A stretch of 64,000 nucleotides of DNA from Arthrobacter sp. CAN_C5 (GCF_017875735.1 NZ_JAGGMZ010000001.1:2480001-2544000), one strand, 5' to 3'; shown: positions 25,838 through 36,700, counted from the stretch's first letter. Notes: a model not told the origin generated them from the letters alone. Translations and numbers: made by a program.

Positions 25838-26518
25838 CTAACCTTCCAGCGGGGTAGACGGCATCGAAGACAAACCCACATTGTGCTCGGTCAGCTGCCA
25901 CTTGTTTCGGGCTCGCGGACCGTGATCCAGCTCCTCGAGAACCGACCAGTGACAGTTTGAGACTCCTGACAGCGACGCCCAGAGCTCCGGTGGTAAGCCC
26001 ATCAGCGCAGCAAGCCCCGCCCGGATCGATCCGCCATGACTCGCCACCACCAGGGTCTGCCCGGCACCCAGGCCCGACACAGCGTCGAGCGTACCTTCCG
26101 CCATCCGACGTCCCACGTCGAGACGGCTCTCTCCCCCACCCGCAAGCATCGTTGGATCCCCGCCATGCCAGGCGGCGTGATCGGCCGGGAACTGTGAGGC
26201 AATCTCCGCGAAGGCCAACCCCTGCCACTGCCCCGCATAGGTCTCCCGCAGCCGCGTATCCAACTCCACGCCGACGCCGGTCAACGAGGACAGCTCATTC
26301 GCTGTGGCAACGGTCCGGGCAAGGTCGGAAGAATAGATCCGCGAGGGTGCCAGATGCACCAGTTCAGCCGCGGCCTCCCGCGCCTGCTGTTCACCCAGTT
26401 CGTCGAGGGAGATGTCTTCCTGCCCCTGGAACAAGCCCCGGGCATTCCACTCGGTCCGCCCGTGCCGCCAGAAAATAATCCTTCGTGCACCTACCGATCC
26501 GGCGGCGTTGAACTTCAC
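25838..26518 (-). CDS. histidine phosphatase (phosphoglycerate-mutase-like)
   Basis: The 226-residue protein has the RHG motif in IIFWRHGRTEWNARG (about 14-28) carrying the phosphorylated His, Arg/Glu of the second half in LRETYAGQWQGL (about 88-99), and the second catalytic His in VVASHGGSIRAG (about 157-168). Start overlaps the rsfS stop by 4 bases (ATGA), so it is co-translated with it, an arrangement common in this phylum. Its substrate may be a sugar phosphate, but family members vary widely. Confidence 0.92.
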   Translation of the reverse strand: MKFNAAGSVGARRIIFWRHGRTEWNARGLFQGQEDISLDELGEQQAREAAAELVHLAPSRIYSSDLARTVATANELSSLTGVGVELDTRLRETYAGQWQGLAFAEIASQFPADHAAWHGGDPTMLAGGGESRLDVGRRMAEGTLDAVSGLGAGQTLVVASHGGSIRAGLAALMGLPPELWASLSGVSNCHWSVLEELDHGPRARNKWQLTEHNVGLSSMPSTPLEG

Positions 26519-26976
26519 CCGGCGTCAGGGGCAGTGGCGTCAGGGGCAACGGCGTCGTTGGCCAATGCTGGTGCTGGTGCTGGGGCAGGTGCTGACGACG
26601 TCGATGCTGCGGGTGCGTCCTCCAGTTGCAGGTCGATGACCGGGCAGTCCCCCCACAGACGCTCCAGCGCATAGAAGACGCGGTCCTCTTCGTGCTGGAC
26701 GTGAATTACGACATCCAGGTAATCCAGCAGGACCCAGCGACCCTCACTGCGTCCTTCCCGGCGGACGGGCTTGAGATCCCGCTTTGCCAGTTCCTCTTCG
26801 ATGCCGTCGACAATCGAATTGACCTGGCGTTCGCTGGATGCCGAGGCAACCAGGAATACATCGGTAATCGCCAGCCGTTCGCTGACGTCAATAGCCACAA
26901 TGTCCTGACCAATTTTGTCCGAGGCTGCATGTGCAGCCGCCCGGGCAATTGCGATGGACGTTTCGTTAGCGCTCAC
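26515..26976 (-). CDS. rsfS: ribosome silencing factor RsfS
   Basis: The 153-residue protein starts at GTG 26976 after AAGGAG. Residues 1-118 are a full RsfS/Iojap domain, with ITDVFLVASASSERQVNSIVDGIEE and the conserved EGRWVLLDYLDVVIHVQ segment. It binds L14 on the 50S subunit and blocks subunit joining during starvation. An unusual Ala/Pro/Asp low-complexity tail of about 35 residues follows (APAPAPAPAL). It is downstream of nadD, as in many bacteria. Confidence 0.95.
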   Translation of the reverse strand: MSANETSIAIARAAAHAASDKIGQDIVAIDVSERLAITDVFLVASASSERQVNSIVDGIEEELAKRDLKPVRREGRSEGRWVLLDYLDVVIHVQHEEDRVFYALERLWGDCPVIDLQLEDAPAASTSSAPAPAPAPALANDAVAPDATAPDAG

Positions 26977-27007
26977 GTATCTCCTTGTGTGTAGTCAGCC
27001 GTCAGGT

Positions 27008-27670
27008 TCAACTGAAGACCCCGGTGATCATGATGACCCCGGTGATCAGCGCCAGGGCGCCCAGACTGACAATCGAATATTGCAATAGCTGCAGGCGCTT
27101 GACCCGCGCCAGCCCCGCCGTCATGGCGTCGAGTGGTTCGAGACCGTGCGCGGTGCGCGCACCGATGGGATCCGCCTGCTCCGGGGCGGCGTTCACGGGT
27201 TCCGTAGTCGTCATTGACAGTGGATCGGGCGTCGTCGCACCCGGTGGTCGGAAAGCAGCGACCGGCAGGGCGATGAAGCTTCCGGACGAGAAAATCGACA
27301 GGTTATGTGCAGCCGTGGGGTCGTTGGGGCCCGGCTCGGAGCTGAGTCCCACCAGGGCGTGCTGCGTTTGTTCAATGGAAGGCTGCTGCGCCGAAAGCGC
27401 ACGGGTGTTCAGTGCTGCCGCGCGATCCGCAAGCGCTTTTTGCTGCTTCAGGATTTCCGGGTCGACAGCAAACGGCTCGTCCTCCCCGGCCTCCAACAGG
27501 GCGACCTGCTCCTGTGCCCCGATGGAGGATTCGCCACTGCGACGACGGCGATCCCGCCTGCCTCCCTCGCGTACCGGTCCGAGACCGGCCACAGGACGGT
27601 CGACGTCGACGTTCGTTTCGCGCAGATCCCGTCGTTTCCGCTCGTTCGCGGAATCGTTGCCGTTGATCAT
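27008..27670 (-). CDS. tail-anchored membrane protein of unknown function
   Basis: The 220-residue protein is hydrophilic for about 190 residues (basic N-terminus with RRDRRRR, then acidic and Ala/Pro-rich), ending in one hydrophobic segment, LLQYSIVSLGALALITGVIMI, at the C-terminus. It lies 7 bases after nadD and 31 bases before rsfS, so it belongs to the same operon. It may be the actinobacterial membrane protein often found between nadD and rsfS. No catalytic motif is seen. Confidence 0.7.
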   Translation of the reverse strand: MINGNDSANERKRRDLRETNVDVDRPVAGLGPVREGGRRDRRRRSGESSIGAQEQVALLEAGEDEPFAVDPEILKQQKALADRAAALNTRALSAQQPSIEQTQHALVGLSSEPGPNDPTAAHNLSIFSSGSFIALPVAAFRPPGATTPDPLSMTTTEPVNAAPEQADPIGARTAHGLEPLDAMTAGLARVKRLQLLQYSIVSLGALALITGVIMITGVFS

Positions 27671-27677
27671 TGGTCTC

Positions 27678-28352
27678 TCACCCAGTAGTAGATTTCAGTT
27701 CGTTGTTCCGGACGGGGTGTTCGACGCGCTGCCCGGCCGCTGCCTCATCCCGGTACAGACCGTGCTTGGCAATGTACTGGACCACACCGTCGGGCACCAG
27801 GTACCAGACGGGATCCCCCGCCGCCACCCGCAGCCGGCAATCAGTTGAGGAAATGGCCATGGCTGGCACTTCCAGCAGACTCACGTCCCTGCCTCCCCCA
27901 TCGAGTTCGTGGCCCGGTCGGGTGACGCCCACGAAATGGGCGAGGGTCCACAATTCATCAGCGTTCTTCCAGGAAAGGATCTGTGCCATGGCATCGGCCC
28001 CTGTGATGAAGAACAGTTCGGCCTCGGGCCTCGCAGCCCTTAGATCGCGCAACGTATCGATGGTGTAGGTGGGACCGGGGCGGTCGATGTCTACGCGGCT
28101 CACCGTGAAGCTGGGGTTGGACGCCGTCGCCACGACCGTCATCAGGTAGCGGTGCTCAGCTGCACTGACTGCGCGCTCAGCCTTCTGCCACGGCTGCCCG
28201 GTGGGCACGAACACTACCTCGTCGAGGTTGAATACTGCAGCTACCTCGCTGGCTGCGACGAGGTGCCCATGGTGGATGGGGTCGAAGGTACCGCCCATCA
28301 CCCCCAGTCGCCACGGGCGGCCGTCCGCGTGTGCCCTACCGGCTGGATTCAC
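27678..28352 (-). CDS. nadD: nicotinate-nucleotide adenylyltransferase
   Basis: The 224-residue protein, starting at GTG 28352, has the nucleotidyltransferase motif [14 protein letters not shown] (17-30) and the closing [10 protein letters not shown] (about 167-176), corresponding to the ISSTxIR signature. It joins nicotinate mononucleotide and ATP to form deamido-NAD in NAD biosynthesis. GADAMAQI near 117-124 is the substrate-binding stretch. The gene follows proA and a small membrane protein gene and precedes rsfS, a common actinobacterial order. Confidence 0.95.
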   Translation of the reverse strand: MNPAGRAHADGRPWRLGVMGGTFDPIHHGHLVAASEVAAVFNLDEVVFVPTGQPWQKAERAVSAAEHRYLMTVVATASNPSFTVSRVDIDRPGPTYTIDTLRDLRAARPEAELFFITGADAMAQILSWKNADELWTLAHFVGVTRPGHELDGGGRDVSLLEVPAMAISSTDCRLRVAAGDPVWYLVPDGVVQYIAKHGLYRDEAAAGQRVEHPVRNNELKSTTG

Positions 28353-28360
28353 GTCCCGGA

Positions 28361-28606
28361 CTAGCGGCGCGTGGCTTCGCCGTGGTCATGCTTGTTGGGG
28401 TGCTGCTTATGCGGGTCAGCGTGCTCCTCAACGGCGTCGTGACGGTTCCCAAGGCTGGTGAAAGCCAGTGTGATGAACATCAGCGCCACGAGCGCGCCCA
28501 TGATGATGATCCCGTACAGCACAGGATCCATCGGAAGTTCGACGTGTACCGCATGTTCGCCGGTCTCGGCAGCGACAACTGCGGCATCGAGAAATTGAGA
28601 AAGCAT
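28361..28606 (-). CDS. small single-span membrane protein
   Basis: The 81-residue protein has one strong membrane helix ([20 protein letters not shown], about 27-46) and a His-rich, charged C-terminus ([20 protein letters not shown]). The His-rich tail could bind metal, but this is speculation. It ends 8 bases before nadD and follows proA, a place where similar small proteins occur in related genomes. ATG 28606 is preceded by AAGGGGAAA. Function is unknown. Confidence 0.75.
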   Translation of the reverse strand: MLSQFLDAAVVAAETGEHAVHVELPMDPVLYGIIIMGALVALMFITLAFTSLGNRHDAVEEHADPHKQHPNKHDHGEATRR

Positions 28607-28699
28607 AAATTTTCCCCTTGAAATCAGAGTAGTACGTGGCCGATCAGCACAAACCGGCGGATAGGTTCCCTACCATGTTACGCGCATCGGCGTGCTGTC

Positions 28700-29983
28700 C
28701 TAGGCCCGGACCTGGCCGTCACCCTGAAGGATCCATTTGGTAGTGGTCAGCTCGCGCAATCCCATGGGTCCGCGGGCATGCATCTTCTGGGTGGAGATTC
28801 CCACCTCGGCGCCCAGCCCCAACTCGGCACCATCAGTGAACCGGGTGGAGGCGTTGACAATCACGGCTGCCGAGTCGATGCCTGCTATGAACTGCTCGGC
28901 GTTGCCCAGGTCGTTGGTGACGATCGCTTCGGTGTGCCCGGTGGTCCACCGTCGGATGTGTGCCATGGCGTCATCCAGCGAGTCCACTGTCGCCACCGCG
29001 AGATCCAGATCCATGTACTCTCGGGCCCAGTCGTCGTCGGTAGCCAGATCAGCCTGGACGCCGTCGGGCAGCGCGTCGAGGGTCCGCTGGTCAGCGTGGA
29101 TGCGCACGCCAGCCGCCACCAGTGCGCGCAGCACGTCGCCGGTGGCGACGGCGTCGCGGTGCACCAGCAGGGTCTCGACCGTGTTGCAGACACTGGGGCG
29201 ATGGGTTTTCGCGTTGAGGAGGATGTCGACGGCCATTGTGGGATCGGCGCTGCGATCGACGTAAATGTGCACGTTGCCTTCGCCGGTCTCAATCACCGGC
29301 ACCGCCGAGTTGGTGACAACCGTCTGGATCAGGTCATGGCCACCCCGGGGAATCAGTACGTCCACCCGGCCACGAGCCTTCATCAGGACGTTGGCACCCT
29401 CCCGTCCGTACTCGTCGACGCTCTGGACGGCGTCGGCAGGCAGACCCGAGGCCACCAGCGCGCCGCGGATGATGTCCAACAACGCAAGGTTGGTGTGCGC
29501 GGCGGCGCTGCCACCACGGAGGATCACCGCGTTGCCGCTCTTGAGCGCCAGCCCGGCGATGTCGACGGTGACATTGGGCCTGGCCTCATAGATCGCGGCG
29601 ACGACGCCGAGGGGTACGTGGACCTGACGCATCCGGACGCCGTTCGGCAGGGTCTGTCCGCGCTCCAGTGAGCCCACCGGATCGGGAAGTCCCGCAAGGT
29701 TCCTCAGGGCTGCCGCCAGACCCTCAATGCGTTCGTCGGAGAGGCTGAGCCGGTCAAGGAGCGCCTTCGACGTACCGTTCGCATGCCCTGCCTCAACGTC
29801 CAACGCGTTGGCGGTGAGAATCCCGGCGCGGTTGGCGACTAGAGCCTCACCTATGGCGAGCAGCGCCTGGTCCTTGGCGGCCCGGTTGGCGGCGGCTATC
29901 AGCCGTGCCGCCGCTCGCGAGCGGTCAGCGATGGCGTGCACTGCGGAGGTCACATCTGTCTGCTGTTCGGTCACGGAAGTCAT
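28700..29983 (-). CDS. proA: gamma-glutamyl phosphate reductase
   Basis: The 427-residue protein has the aldehyde-dehydrogenase-like fold. LPNGVRMRQVHVPLGVVAAI and ILRGGSAAAHTN are in the NADPH domain, and the catalytic Cys is in HRPSVCNTVETLL (about 248-260). It reduces glutamyl-5-phosphate to the semialdehyde in proline synthesis. It lies 9 bases after proB in the same operon. Confidence 0.97.
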   Translation of the reverse strand: MTSVTEQQTDVTSAVHAIADRSRAAARLIAAANRAAKDQALLAIGEALVANRAGILTANALDVEAGHANGTSKALLDRLSLSDERIEGLAAALRNLAGLPDPVGSLERGQTLPNGVRMRQVHVPLGVVAAIYEARPNVTVDIAGLALKSGNAVILRGGSAAAHTNLALLDIIRGALVASGLPADAVQSVDEYGREGANVLMKARGRVDVLIPRGGHDLIQTVVTNSAVPVIETGEGNVHIYVDRSADPTMAVDILLNAKTHRPSVCNTVETLLVHRDAVATGDVLRALVAAGVRIHADQRTLDALPDGVQADLATDDDWAREYMDLDLAVATVDSLDDAMAHIRRWTTGHTEAIVTNDLGNAEQFIAGIDSAAVIVNASTRFTDGAELGLGAEVGISTQKMHARGPMGLRELTTTKWILQGDGQVRA

Positions 29984-29992
29984 TGCTCCAGT

Positions 29993-31126
29993 CTAACGAA
30001 GCACCACGAGGTCGTTGACATGGACCACTGAACGCTCATATTCGCGGCCCAGTTCCTTGGAGAGCTCGCGGGTCGTCCGGCCCAGCATCCTGGGCAGTTC
30101 GAAGGAGCTGTAGTTGACCAGCCCGTGTGCGACGACGCCGCCCTGGGCGTCCAGCATGGCCACCGGGTCACCGGCTTCGAAGTCTCCGCCGACCGAGACA
30201 ATTCCGGCAGGCAGCAGGGAGCGCCGACGTTCCCCGATGGCCTTCGCGGCGCCGTCGTCGAGGGTCAGGGTGCCCCGGATGTCTGCCAGGTGGGCGAGCC
30301 ACAGGAGGCGGATCGGCTTGCGCCGGCCGTTGGTGCTGAACCAGGTGCCGACGTCGGCGCCCGCCAGCGCGGCAGCCGCGTTGTCGGTTGAGGTGACCAG
30401 CGCCGGAATTCCGGAGCTCGCGGCGATGGTCGCCGCCTCGACTTTGGTAACCATGCCGCCGGTACCGACCCCGGCTTTGCCGGTGCGTCCGATTTCAACG
30501 CCGACAAGGTCCTGCGGGCCCTTGACCTCGGGGATTCGCTGGGCACCGTCCTTGGGCGGCCCGTCGTACAGGGAGTCGACGTCGGAAAGAAGCACCAGCG
30601 CGTCAGCCTTCACCAGGTGCGCCACCAGGGCTGCCAGCCGGTCGTTGTCACCAAACCGGATCTCATGGCTGGCGACCGTGTCGTTTTCGTTGACGATGGG
30701 GACGACGCCGAAATTCAGCAGCCTTTCCATGGCCCGGTGCGCGTTGGCATAGTTGCCGCGGCGGATCAGGTCCTCGGCGGTGAGCAACACCTGGCTGACC
30801 GTGACACCGTGCGCACCGAACGCAGCCGTGTACCGGGCCATCAGCAGGCCCTGACCAACACTCGCGGCGGCCTGCTGGGAGGAAAGCTGGTTGGGCCGGC
30901 GTTTCAACCCGAGCGGGGCCAGGCCGGCGGCGATGGCACCGCTGGACACCAGGATCACCTCGGTGCCCTCGTTGCGCCGGGCGGCGAGGACGTTCGAGAG
31001 GCCCACCAGGGCTTCCTCGGACAGCCCGCCCGAGATGGAGGTCAGCGATGATGACCCCACCTTGACGACAATCCGCTTCGCCTTCGCGAGGCCCGAACGG
31101 GTTTTCAGGGGACGTTTAGCGGTCAT
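29993..31126 (-). CDS. proB: glutamate 5-kinase
   Basis: The 377-residue protein starts at ATG 31126, 7 bases after obg and with GAGGTG upstream. A longer open frame to 31375 lies within obg and is rejected. The amino-acid-kinase domain opens with KRIVVKVGSSSLT and includes VSSGAIAAGLAPLG and NENDTVASHEIRFGDND. A PUA domain fills the last 90 residues (GTLTLDDGAAKAIGERRRSLL onward). It phosphorylates glutamate as the first step of proline synthesis, and is normally feedback-inhibited by proline. Confidence 0.97.
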   Translation of the reverse strand: MTAKRPLKTRSGLAKAKRIVVKVGSSSLTSISGGLSEEALVGLSNVLAARRNEGTEVILVSSGAIAAGLAPLGLKRRPNQLSSQQAAASVGQGLLMARYTAAFGAHGVTVSQVLLTAEDLIRRGNYANAHRAMERLLNFGVVPIVNENDTVASHEIRFGDNDRLAALVAHLVKADALVLLSDVDSLYDGPPKDGAQRIPEVKGPQDLVGVEIGRTGKAGVGTGGMVTKVEAATIAASSGIPALVTSTDNAAAALAGADVGTWFSTNGRRKPIRLLWLAHLADIRGTLTLDDGAAKAIGERRRSLLPAGIVSVGGDFEAGDPVAMLDAQGGVVAHGLVNYSSFELPRMLGRTTRELSKELGREYERSVVHVNDLVVLR

Positions 31127-31133
31127 GGTCACC

Positions 31134-32753
31134 TCAGTGTCCAGCTTTTTCGTCATCCGCTGCTGGCGCCGGCTCATCGACCTGCGGCTGGTCCGGATCC
31201 GCTCCCGGGCCGGTGCGGGTCTTGTAGTTGACCGACTCGGTCCAGATCCCGGCCTTTCGCTCGGTCTCCAGGTCCGCCCGTGCCGCGGCGCGAGCGTCTT
31301 TACGGTCCTGGTAGTCCTCGCGCTTCTCATCGCGGGTGGGCCGTACAAACTCCGCCAGGCGGATGTCGGTACCACGCGGTGATGCGAGCAGCTCGGCGCC
31401 GCCCATCATGGTTGGCTCCCAGTCGAAGACGACGCCGTCGTCCTCGCCGATGACCACCGTGTCGCCAGGCTTGGCGCCACTCTTGAACAGCTGTTCCTCG
31501 ACCCCGAGCTTTGCCAGCCGGTCGGCCAGGTAGCCAACGGCTTCGTCATTGTTGAAGTCGGTCTGCTTGACCCAGCGTTCGGGCTTCTCGCCGATGACGC
31601 GGAACAGCGGAAGGAGGTTCTTCTCCTCGTTCCGGATGATGAAGCCGCGGGAGTTGACGGCGCGCGGGCGGAGGACCGGCGGGGTGATCTTCGGCGGGGT
31701 GGCCTTGAGCTCCGCGCGGGCGGCGGTCACAATCTCGCCCATGGCGAAGCCCAGCTGCCGAAGCCCCTCGTGGCTGGACGCCGACACCTCGAACACGCGG
31801 TAGCCGCGCGCTTCGAGCTCAGGCCGGACGAAGGACGCCATGTCCTTGCCGTCGGGGACATCGACCTTGTTCAGGGCGATCAGTTTGGGGCGCTGATTCA
31901 GCGGGACGACGTCGCCGTCGGGGCCCGCGAAGCTCATGTCGACCGCGTACTTCTCGAGTTCGCGTTCGATGATGTCCAGGTCATTCAGCGGGTTGCGATC
32001 CGACTCGAGGGTGGCGCAGTCCAGAACGTGGACCAGCGCGGCGCAGCGCTCGACGTGGCGCAGGAAGTTGTGGCCAAGGCCCTTGCCTTCGCTGGCGCCC
32101 TCGATCAGGCCGGGCACGTCGGCGATCGTGTAGCGGACGTCGCCGGATTCGACGACACCGAGGTTCGGCACCAGGGTGGTGAAGGGGTAGTCGGCGATCT
32201 TGGGGCGGGCCGCGGACATGGCTGCGACGAGGCTCGACTTGCCTGCGGAGGGGAAACCAACCAGCGCGATATCGGCAATCGACTTCAGTTCGAGCACAAT
32301 GTCGCGGGCGTCACCGGGAATACCGAGCAGTGCGAAGCCGGGAGCCTTGCGCTTCTGGGAGGAAAGCGAGGAATTGCCGAGGCCGCCCTGGCCACCGGAG
32401 GCAGCGACGAATTCGGCGCCTTCCCCGACCAGGTCGGCGAGCACTTCGCCGTCCTTGGTCTTGATGACCGTCCCGTCAGGCATTGGGAGGATCAGGGTTT
32501 CGCCCTGCTTGCCGCCGCGCCAATCGCCCATCCCGTTGCCGCCATTGGTGGCGTGACGGTGCGGGGCGTGGTGGTAGTCCAGGAGGGTGGTGGTCTGCGA
32601 ATCGACGCGCAGGATCACACTGCCGCCGTCGCCGCCGTTGCCGCCATCAGGCCCGCCCAGCGGCTTGAACTTTTCACGCTTGACGGAAACGCAGCCATGA
32701 CCGCCGGTACCGCCCGACACATGCAGAACCACCCGGTCAACGAAGCTTGCCAC
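31134..32753 (-). CDS. obg: GTPase Obg/CgtA
   Basis: The 539-residue protein has the Gly-rich Obg fold (about 1-160; [16 protein letters not shown]), then a GTPase domain with GFPSAGKSS (P-loop, about 167-175), DVPGLIEGA (switch II) and NKVD. The C-terminal OCT domain (about 355-435) is followed by a charged tail of about 100 residues that is longer than in most Obg proteins and rich in Asp, Glu and Arg. It acts in 50S assembly and stringent control. A strong terminator separates it from rpmA upstream, so it may have its own promoter or depend on read-through. Confidence 0.97.
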   Translation of the reverse strand: MASFVDRVVLHVSGGTGGHGCVSVKREKFKPLGGPDGGNGGDGGSVILRVDSQTTTLLDYHHAPHRHATNGGNGMGDWRGGKQGETLILPMPDGTVIKTKDGEVLADLVGEGAEFVAASGGQGGLGNSSLSSQKRKAPGFALLGIPGDARDIVLELKSIADIALVGFPSAGKSSLVAAMSAARPKIADYPFTTLVPNLGVVESGDVRYTIADVPGLIEGASEGKGLGHNFLRHVERCAALVHVLDCATLESDRNPLNDLDIIERELEKYAVDMSFAGPDGDVVPLNQRPKLIALNKVDVPDGKDMASFVRPELEARGYRVFEVSASSHEGLRQLGFAMGEIVTAARAELKATPPKITPPVLRPRAVNSRGFIIRNEEKNLLPLFRVIGEKPERWVKQTDFNNDEAVGYLADRLAKLGVEEQLFKSGAKPGDTVVIGEDDGVVFDWEPTMMGGAELLASPRGTDIRLAEFVRPTRDEKREDYQDRKDARAAARADLETERKAGIWTESVNYKTRTGPGADPDQPQVDEPAPAADDEKAGH

Positions 32754-32802
32754 GTTGAACTCCTTCAGAATTTTTGGATTGATGCCGAGATGATCCCGGC
32801 TT

Positions 32803-32840
32803 AAAAAGAAAGTGGGGCGAGCCGGATCGGCTCACCCCAC
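32803..32840 (-). terminator. rho-independent terminator between rpmA and obg
   Basis: In minus-strand sense, GTGGGG-T-GAGCCG pairs with CGGCTC-G-CCCCAC around a three-base loop, followed by TTTCTTTTT. It is a textbook terminator 30 bases after the rpmA stop and 50 bases before obg. Confidence 0.9.
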
Positions 32841-32869
32841 CTCACTGCCTAATGCTTGGTGCGCAGAAA

Positions 32870-33130
32870 CTACTCTGCGACTGCGCCCACGATGTTGACG
32901 ACGCGACGTCCACGGCGGCTACCGAACTCTACTGAGCCGGCCTCCAGTGCAAACAGTGTGTCGTCTCCGCCGCGGCCAACGCCAGCGCCGGGGTGGAAGT
33001 GGGTGCCACGCTGGCGGACGATGATCTCGCCAGCCTTGACAACCTGTCCACCGAACCGCTTGACGCCAAGGTACTGGGCGTTTGAATCGCGACCGTTGCG
33101 AGTGGAACTCGCACCCTTCTTATGTGCCAT
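32870..33130 (-). CDS. rpmA: 50S ribosomal protein L27
   Basis: The 86-residue protein has the invariant [16 protein letters not shown] start and the [17 protein letters not shown] and [11 protein letters not shown] motifs of L27. The N-terminus reaches the peptidyl-transferase centre in the ribosome. No N-terminal cleavage extension, as found in Firmicutes, is present. It lies 35 bases after rplU. Confidence 0.98.
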   Translation of the reverse strand: MAHKKGASSTRNGRDSNAQYLGVKRFGGQVVKAGEIIVRQRGTHFHPGAGVGRGGDDTLFALEAGSVEFGSRRGRRVVNIVGAVAE

Positions 33131-33165
33131 CTGCTTTGCCTACCTTTTGATAAAGAACGAAGAGG

Positions 33166-33474
33166 TTACTTGATGCCTGTGATCTTGACGCGGGTCAGTT
33201 CCGAACGGTGACCCTGGCGCTTCTTGTAGCCGGTCTTGTTCTTGAACTTCTGGATGACAATCTTCGGTCCACGAAGATTCTCAATGATCTCGGCAGTGAC
33301 GGCGACCTTGGCCAGGTCATCTGCTGCTGAGGTTACCTTGTCGCCGTCGACCAGGAGGAGGGCGGGCAGCTGAAAGCTGCTGCCGGCCTTACCGGTGACG
33401 CGGTCAAGGGTTACGAGGTCTCCCACGGAAACCTTTTCTTGCCGGCCGCCTGCGCGGACAATCGCGTACACCAC
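33166..33474 (-). CDS. rplU: 50S ribosomal protein L21
   Basis: The 102-residue protein is best started at GTG 33474 ([15 protein letters not shown]), the usual L21 N-terminus, with GAAGTGAG seven bases upstream; the frame also opens 8 codons earlier. The C-terminal [15 protein letters not shown] is the L21 signature. It binds 23S rRNA in the large subunit. About 280 bases separate it from rne upstream, enough for its own promoter and leader. Confidence 0.96.
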   Translation of the reverse strand: MVYAIVRAGGRQEKVSVGDLVTLDRVTGKAGSSFQLPALLLVDGDKVTSAADDLAKVAVTAEIIENLRGPKIVIQKFKNKTGYKKRQGHRSELTRVKITGIK

Positions 33475-33699
33475 TTGGGAACTCACTTCTCTCGACAACT
33501 ATGCTTGGAAAACTACTGTTTGCGTACTTACACCGGTAAACCGTACTGATTGGTCCCACCGCTGACGCTGTGCATCGACGCCCCGGATAACCGGTTAGAA
33601 GGCGAACGCACCGAAGATCAAGATTACGCCAGAGCGGCGGTTTCCTGCAAATCCTCCCGGGGGTGGGCGAGTCGCGGGAACCTCCGAACCGGGAGGGTC

Positions 33700-33749
33700 T
33701 GCTCCCCCACCCCTTGCCCTCCCACGGGAGGACCAGGGGTGCGGGAGCA
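33700..33749 (-). terminator. large imperfect hairpin after rne
   Basis: TGCTCCC (33700-33706) pairs with GGGAGCA (33743-33749), and inner CACCCC/GGGGTG and CCTCCC/GGGAGG continue the stem with small bulges. It starts nine bases past the rne stop codon. No T-run is visible, but the stem is long and GC-rich. Confidence 0.5.
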
Positions 33750-33757
33750 ACCCACCG

Positions 33758-36700
33758 CTACAACTCGGACGCGGGAACCCCAACCCCAAGGATCATCGGC
33801 TCATCCTTGGCTGGCGCTGCTGCCGGGGACTTCCGGGGTGCCACTGCGGTCGCCACGAATCGTGCCACCGGCTTCTCGGCGGCCTCTTCCTCCCCGGACT
33901 GCTTCCGTTCGATGGTGGACGTCGCTGCAGTCCCCTGGGGGCTCCCGGCGCGCCGACGGTTACGGCGCGGGCTGCGAGGAGGCTCTGGAGGGCTCACCGA
34001 CTGCTGACTGGAACCGGACGATCCTGCACCACCCGACGCCGCACGCACCGGTGCTTGCGCAGCAGGCCGGTCGTTGGCTTCCTGTTCGTTGGCAGGCCGT
34101 TCGTTGGCTGGCTGTTCCGAAGCGGGCTTGCGGTCGAACGCCTGGGTGAGGCTGTCGAGGGTCAGGCGTCGTGCTTCCTGCACCTCGGCGTCGCTGCTCT
34201 CCGCGCGGGGCAGGCTCACCGTCTCACCGTTGATGGTGAGCACCACTTCGGCGGCCTCGTCGGCCGCCGGGTGGCCCTCGGCCTCGTGGGCGGCGTGAGT
34301 GGCTGCAGCGATGCTCGCCAGGGCCACCCGGGCCGCTTCGGCCCGTGCCTGCCGCTCGGCGTCGTTCTGAGGTGCCTCGGGTGCCTGCTGCTCCTCATCG
34401 GCCGGCGAGGAGGAACGGCTCCGGTTGCGCTTGCGTTCGCTCCGGGAAACCTTCTCCTGCCGCAGGTGCTGCTGATGGTTGTCCGGCGAGACGGCATGCC
34501 GCTTGTGTTCCACCGGTTCGTCGTGGGTGACGACACCGCGGCCAGCACAGTGCTCGCAGTTCTCGCCGAAGACCTCCAGCAGCCCGGTCCCCATCCGTTT
34601 CCGGGTCATCTGGACCAGACCGAGCGAGGTGACCTCGGCAACCTGGTGCTTGGTGCGGTCGCGGCCCAGGCACTCGACCATCCGACGCAGCACCAGGTCA
34701 CGGTTGGCTTCCAGGACCATGTCGATGAAGTCGATGACAATAATCCCGCCAATGTCGCGCAGGCGCAGCTGACGGACCACTTCCTCCGCCGCCTCCAGGT
34801 TGTTCTTGGTGACGGTCTCCTCGAGGTTTCCACCGCTGCCGGTGAACTTGCCGGTGTTGACGTCGACAACCGTCATCGCCTCGGTGCGGTCAATCACGAG
34901 TGAGCCGCCGGAGGGGAGGAACACCTTCCGGTCGAGGGCCTTGTGGATCTGTTCGTCGATCCGGCTGGCGAGGAAGATGTCCTCGTTGCCGGTCCACTTC
35001 TCCAGACGACCGACCAGGTCGGGAGCCACGTACATGACGTAGGCCTCGATGGTGTCCCAGGCCTCATCACCGGAGACGATCAGCTTGGAGAAGTCCTCAT
35101 TGAAGACGTCACGGACCACCTTGATGGTCAGGTCAGGTTCCCCGTACAGCAGCTCGGGTGCCAGGGACTTGGTGGAGCCGGACTTGGCTTCGATGTTTTC
35201 CCACTGCGACCGCAGCCGGTTGATGTCATGGGTCAGCTCTTCCTCGCTGGCACCCTCCGCAGCGGTGCGCACGATCACCCCGGCGTTGTCGGGCAGGCGA
35301 TCCTTGAGGATGCGCTTGAGCCGGTTGCGTTCCACGTCGGGGAGCTTCCGGGAGATCCCCGTCATGGACCCGCCCGGGACGTACACCAGGTAGCGCCCGG
35401 GCAGGGAGATCTGACTGGTCAGGCGTGCACCCTTGTGGCCGACCGGGTCCTTGGTCACCTGCACCAGAACGGTGTCGCCGGACTTCAGGGCGAGCTCGAT
35501 CCGGCGGGGCTGGCCGTCGAGACGGGAGGCATCCCAGTTGACCTCGCCGGCGTACAGGACGGCGTTGCGGCCGCGGCCAATGTCGACGAACGCTGCTTCC
35601 ATGCTCGGCAGCACGTTCTGGACCTTGCCCAGGTAGACGTTGCCGATCAGGGAGTCCTGCTGCGTCTTGGACACGAAGTGCTCTGCCAGCAATCCGTCCT
35701 CGAGGACGGCGATCTGGATCCTGTCGTCGCGCTGCCTGACGATCATCTGCCGGTCCACCGATTCGCGGCGTGCCAGGAATTCTGCCTCGGTGATGACCTG
35801 GCGACGGCGCCCGGTGTCGCGGGATTCCCGCCGGCGCTGCTTTTTGGCCTCCAACCGGGTGGATCCCTTGACGCTGGTGACCTTGTTGGAGGGTGCAGTC
35901 TCCTGGGCCTGCCGGGGTGCACGCACCCTGGTCACCGTGTTGGGTGGGTCGTCATCCTGGCCGCCGGTGAGTTCGAGGTCCTCGTCTCCGCGGCGACGGC
36001 GACGGCGGCGACGCGAGGTCACGCCCTCATCGCTGTCACTGTCCGAGCCGCCATCGGCAGCCTGGTCGTTGTCGTTGCTGCCGGCGTCCTGGTCGGCGCG
36101 GCCCCTGCCCCGGCTGCGACGGTTGCGACGACGGCGGCGCCCACCGGTCTCGGTGTCACCGTCCTCATCGTCCTCGGCGGTGTCGTCCTCGGCGGAGGGC
36201 CCCGCGACAGCGGTCTTCCTGACGGGGGCTGCAACAGCCTGCAGATCGGGGGCGTGAAACAGCGACGCGGGGATCGCAAAGGGGTCGGCCGCCGACAGGG
36301 TCGGAGGGACCTCGGAAGCTTCGGCCACCTGGAGCGCGGCTGGGGTTTCCCGTGCGTCCTGCACGGCCTCGCGGGAAGCGTCCTGGTCGGCGGCAACGCC
36401 ACCAGTACCCGCGCTGGCACCGTTGGAGGTGCCCTGGCCCGCCGCTTCCTGGGTTGGGGTGCCCTCCGCAGCGGCAGCCTCCGCGGCCGCAGCCTTCTTC
36501 TGGGCCACGGTGAGCCGGCGGCGCGGGGCCTTTTTGACCGGGGTCAGCTCGGCATCCACCGGTGGCGCGGCCGCCTCGGCGTCCCCGCTCGCTGTGTCCT
36601 CGCTGGGTGCTGTGTTCGTGGCGTCAGCCTTGCGGGTGGAACGGCGCCGGGACGGGGCCTTCGCCTTGGGCTCGGCTTCGGTTGAGTCGGCTGGATCAGC

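Noticed and set aside
31126-31375. Extended N-terminus of ProB
   Set aside because: Lies entirely within obg and is Arg/Ser-rich; ATG 31126 has a ribosome-binding site and begins the kinase domain.
34943-36685. 580-codon plus-strand open frame opposite RNase E
   Set aside because: Shadow of the high-GC rne gene, whose frame has clear domains; the plus translation is low-complexity with no family match.
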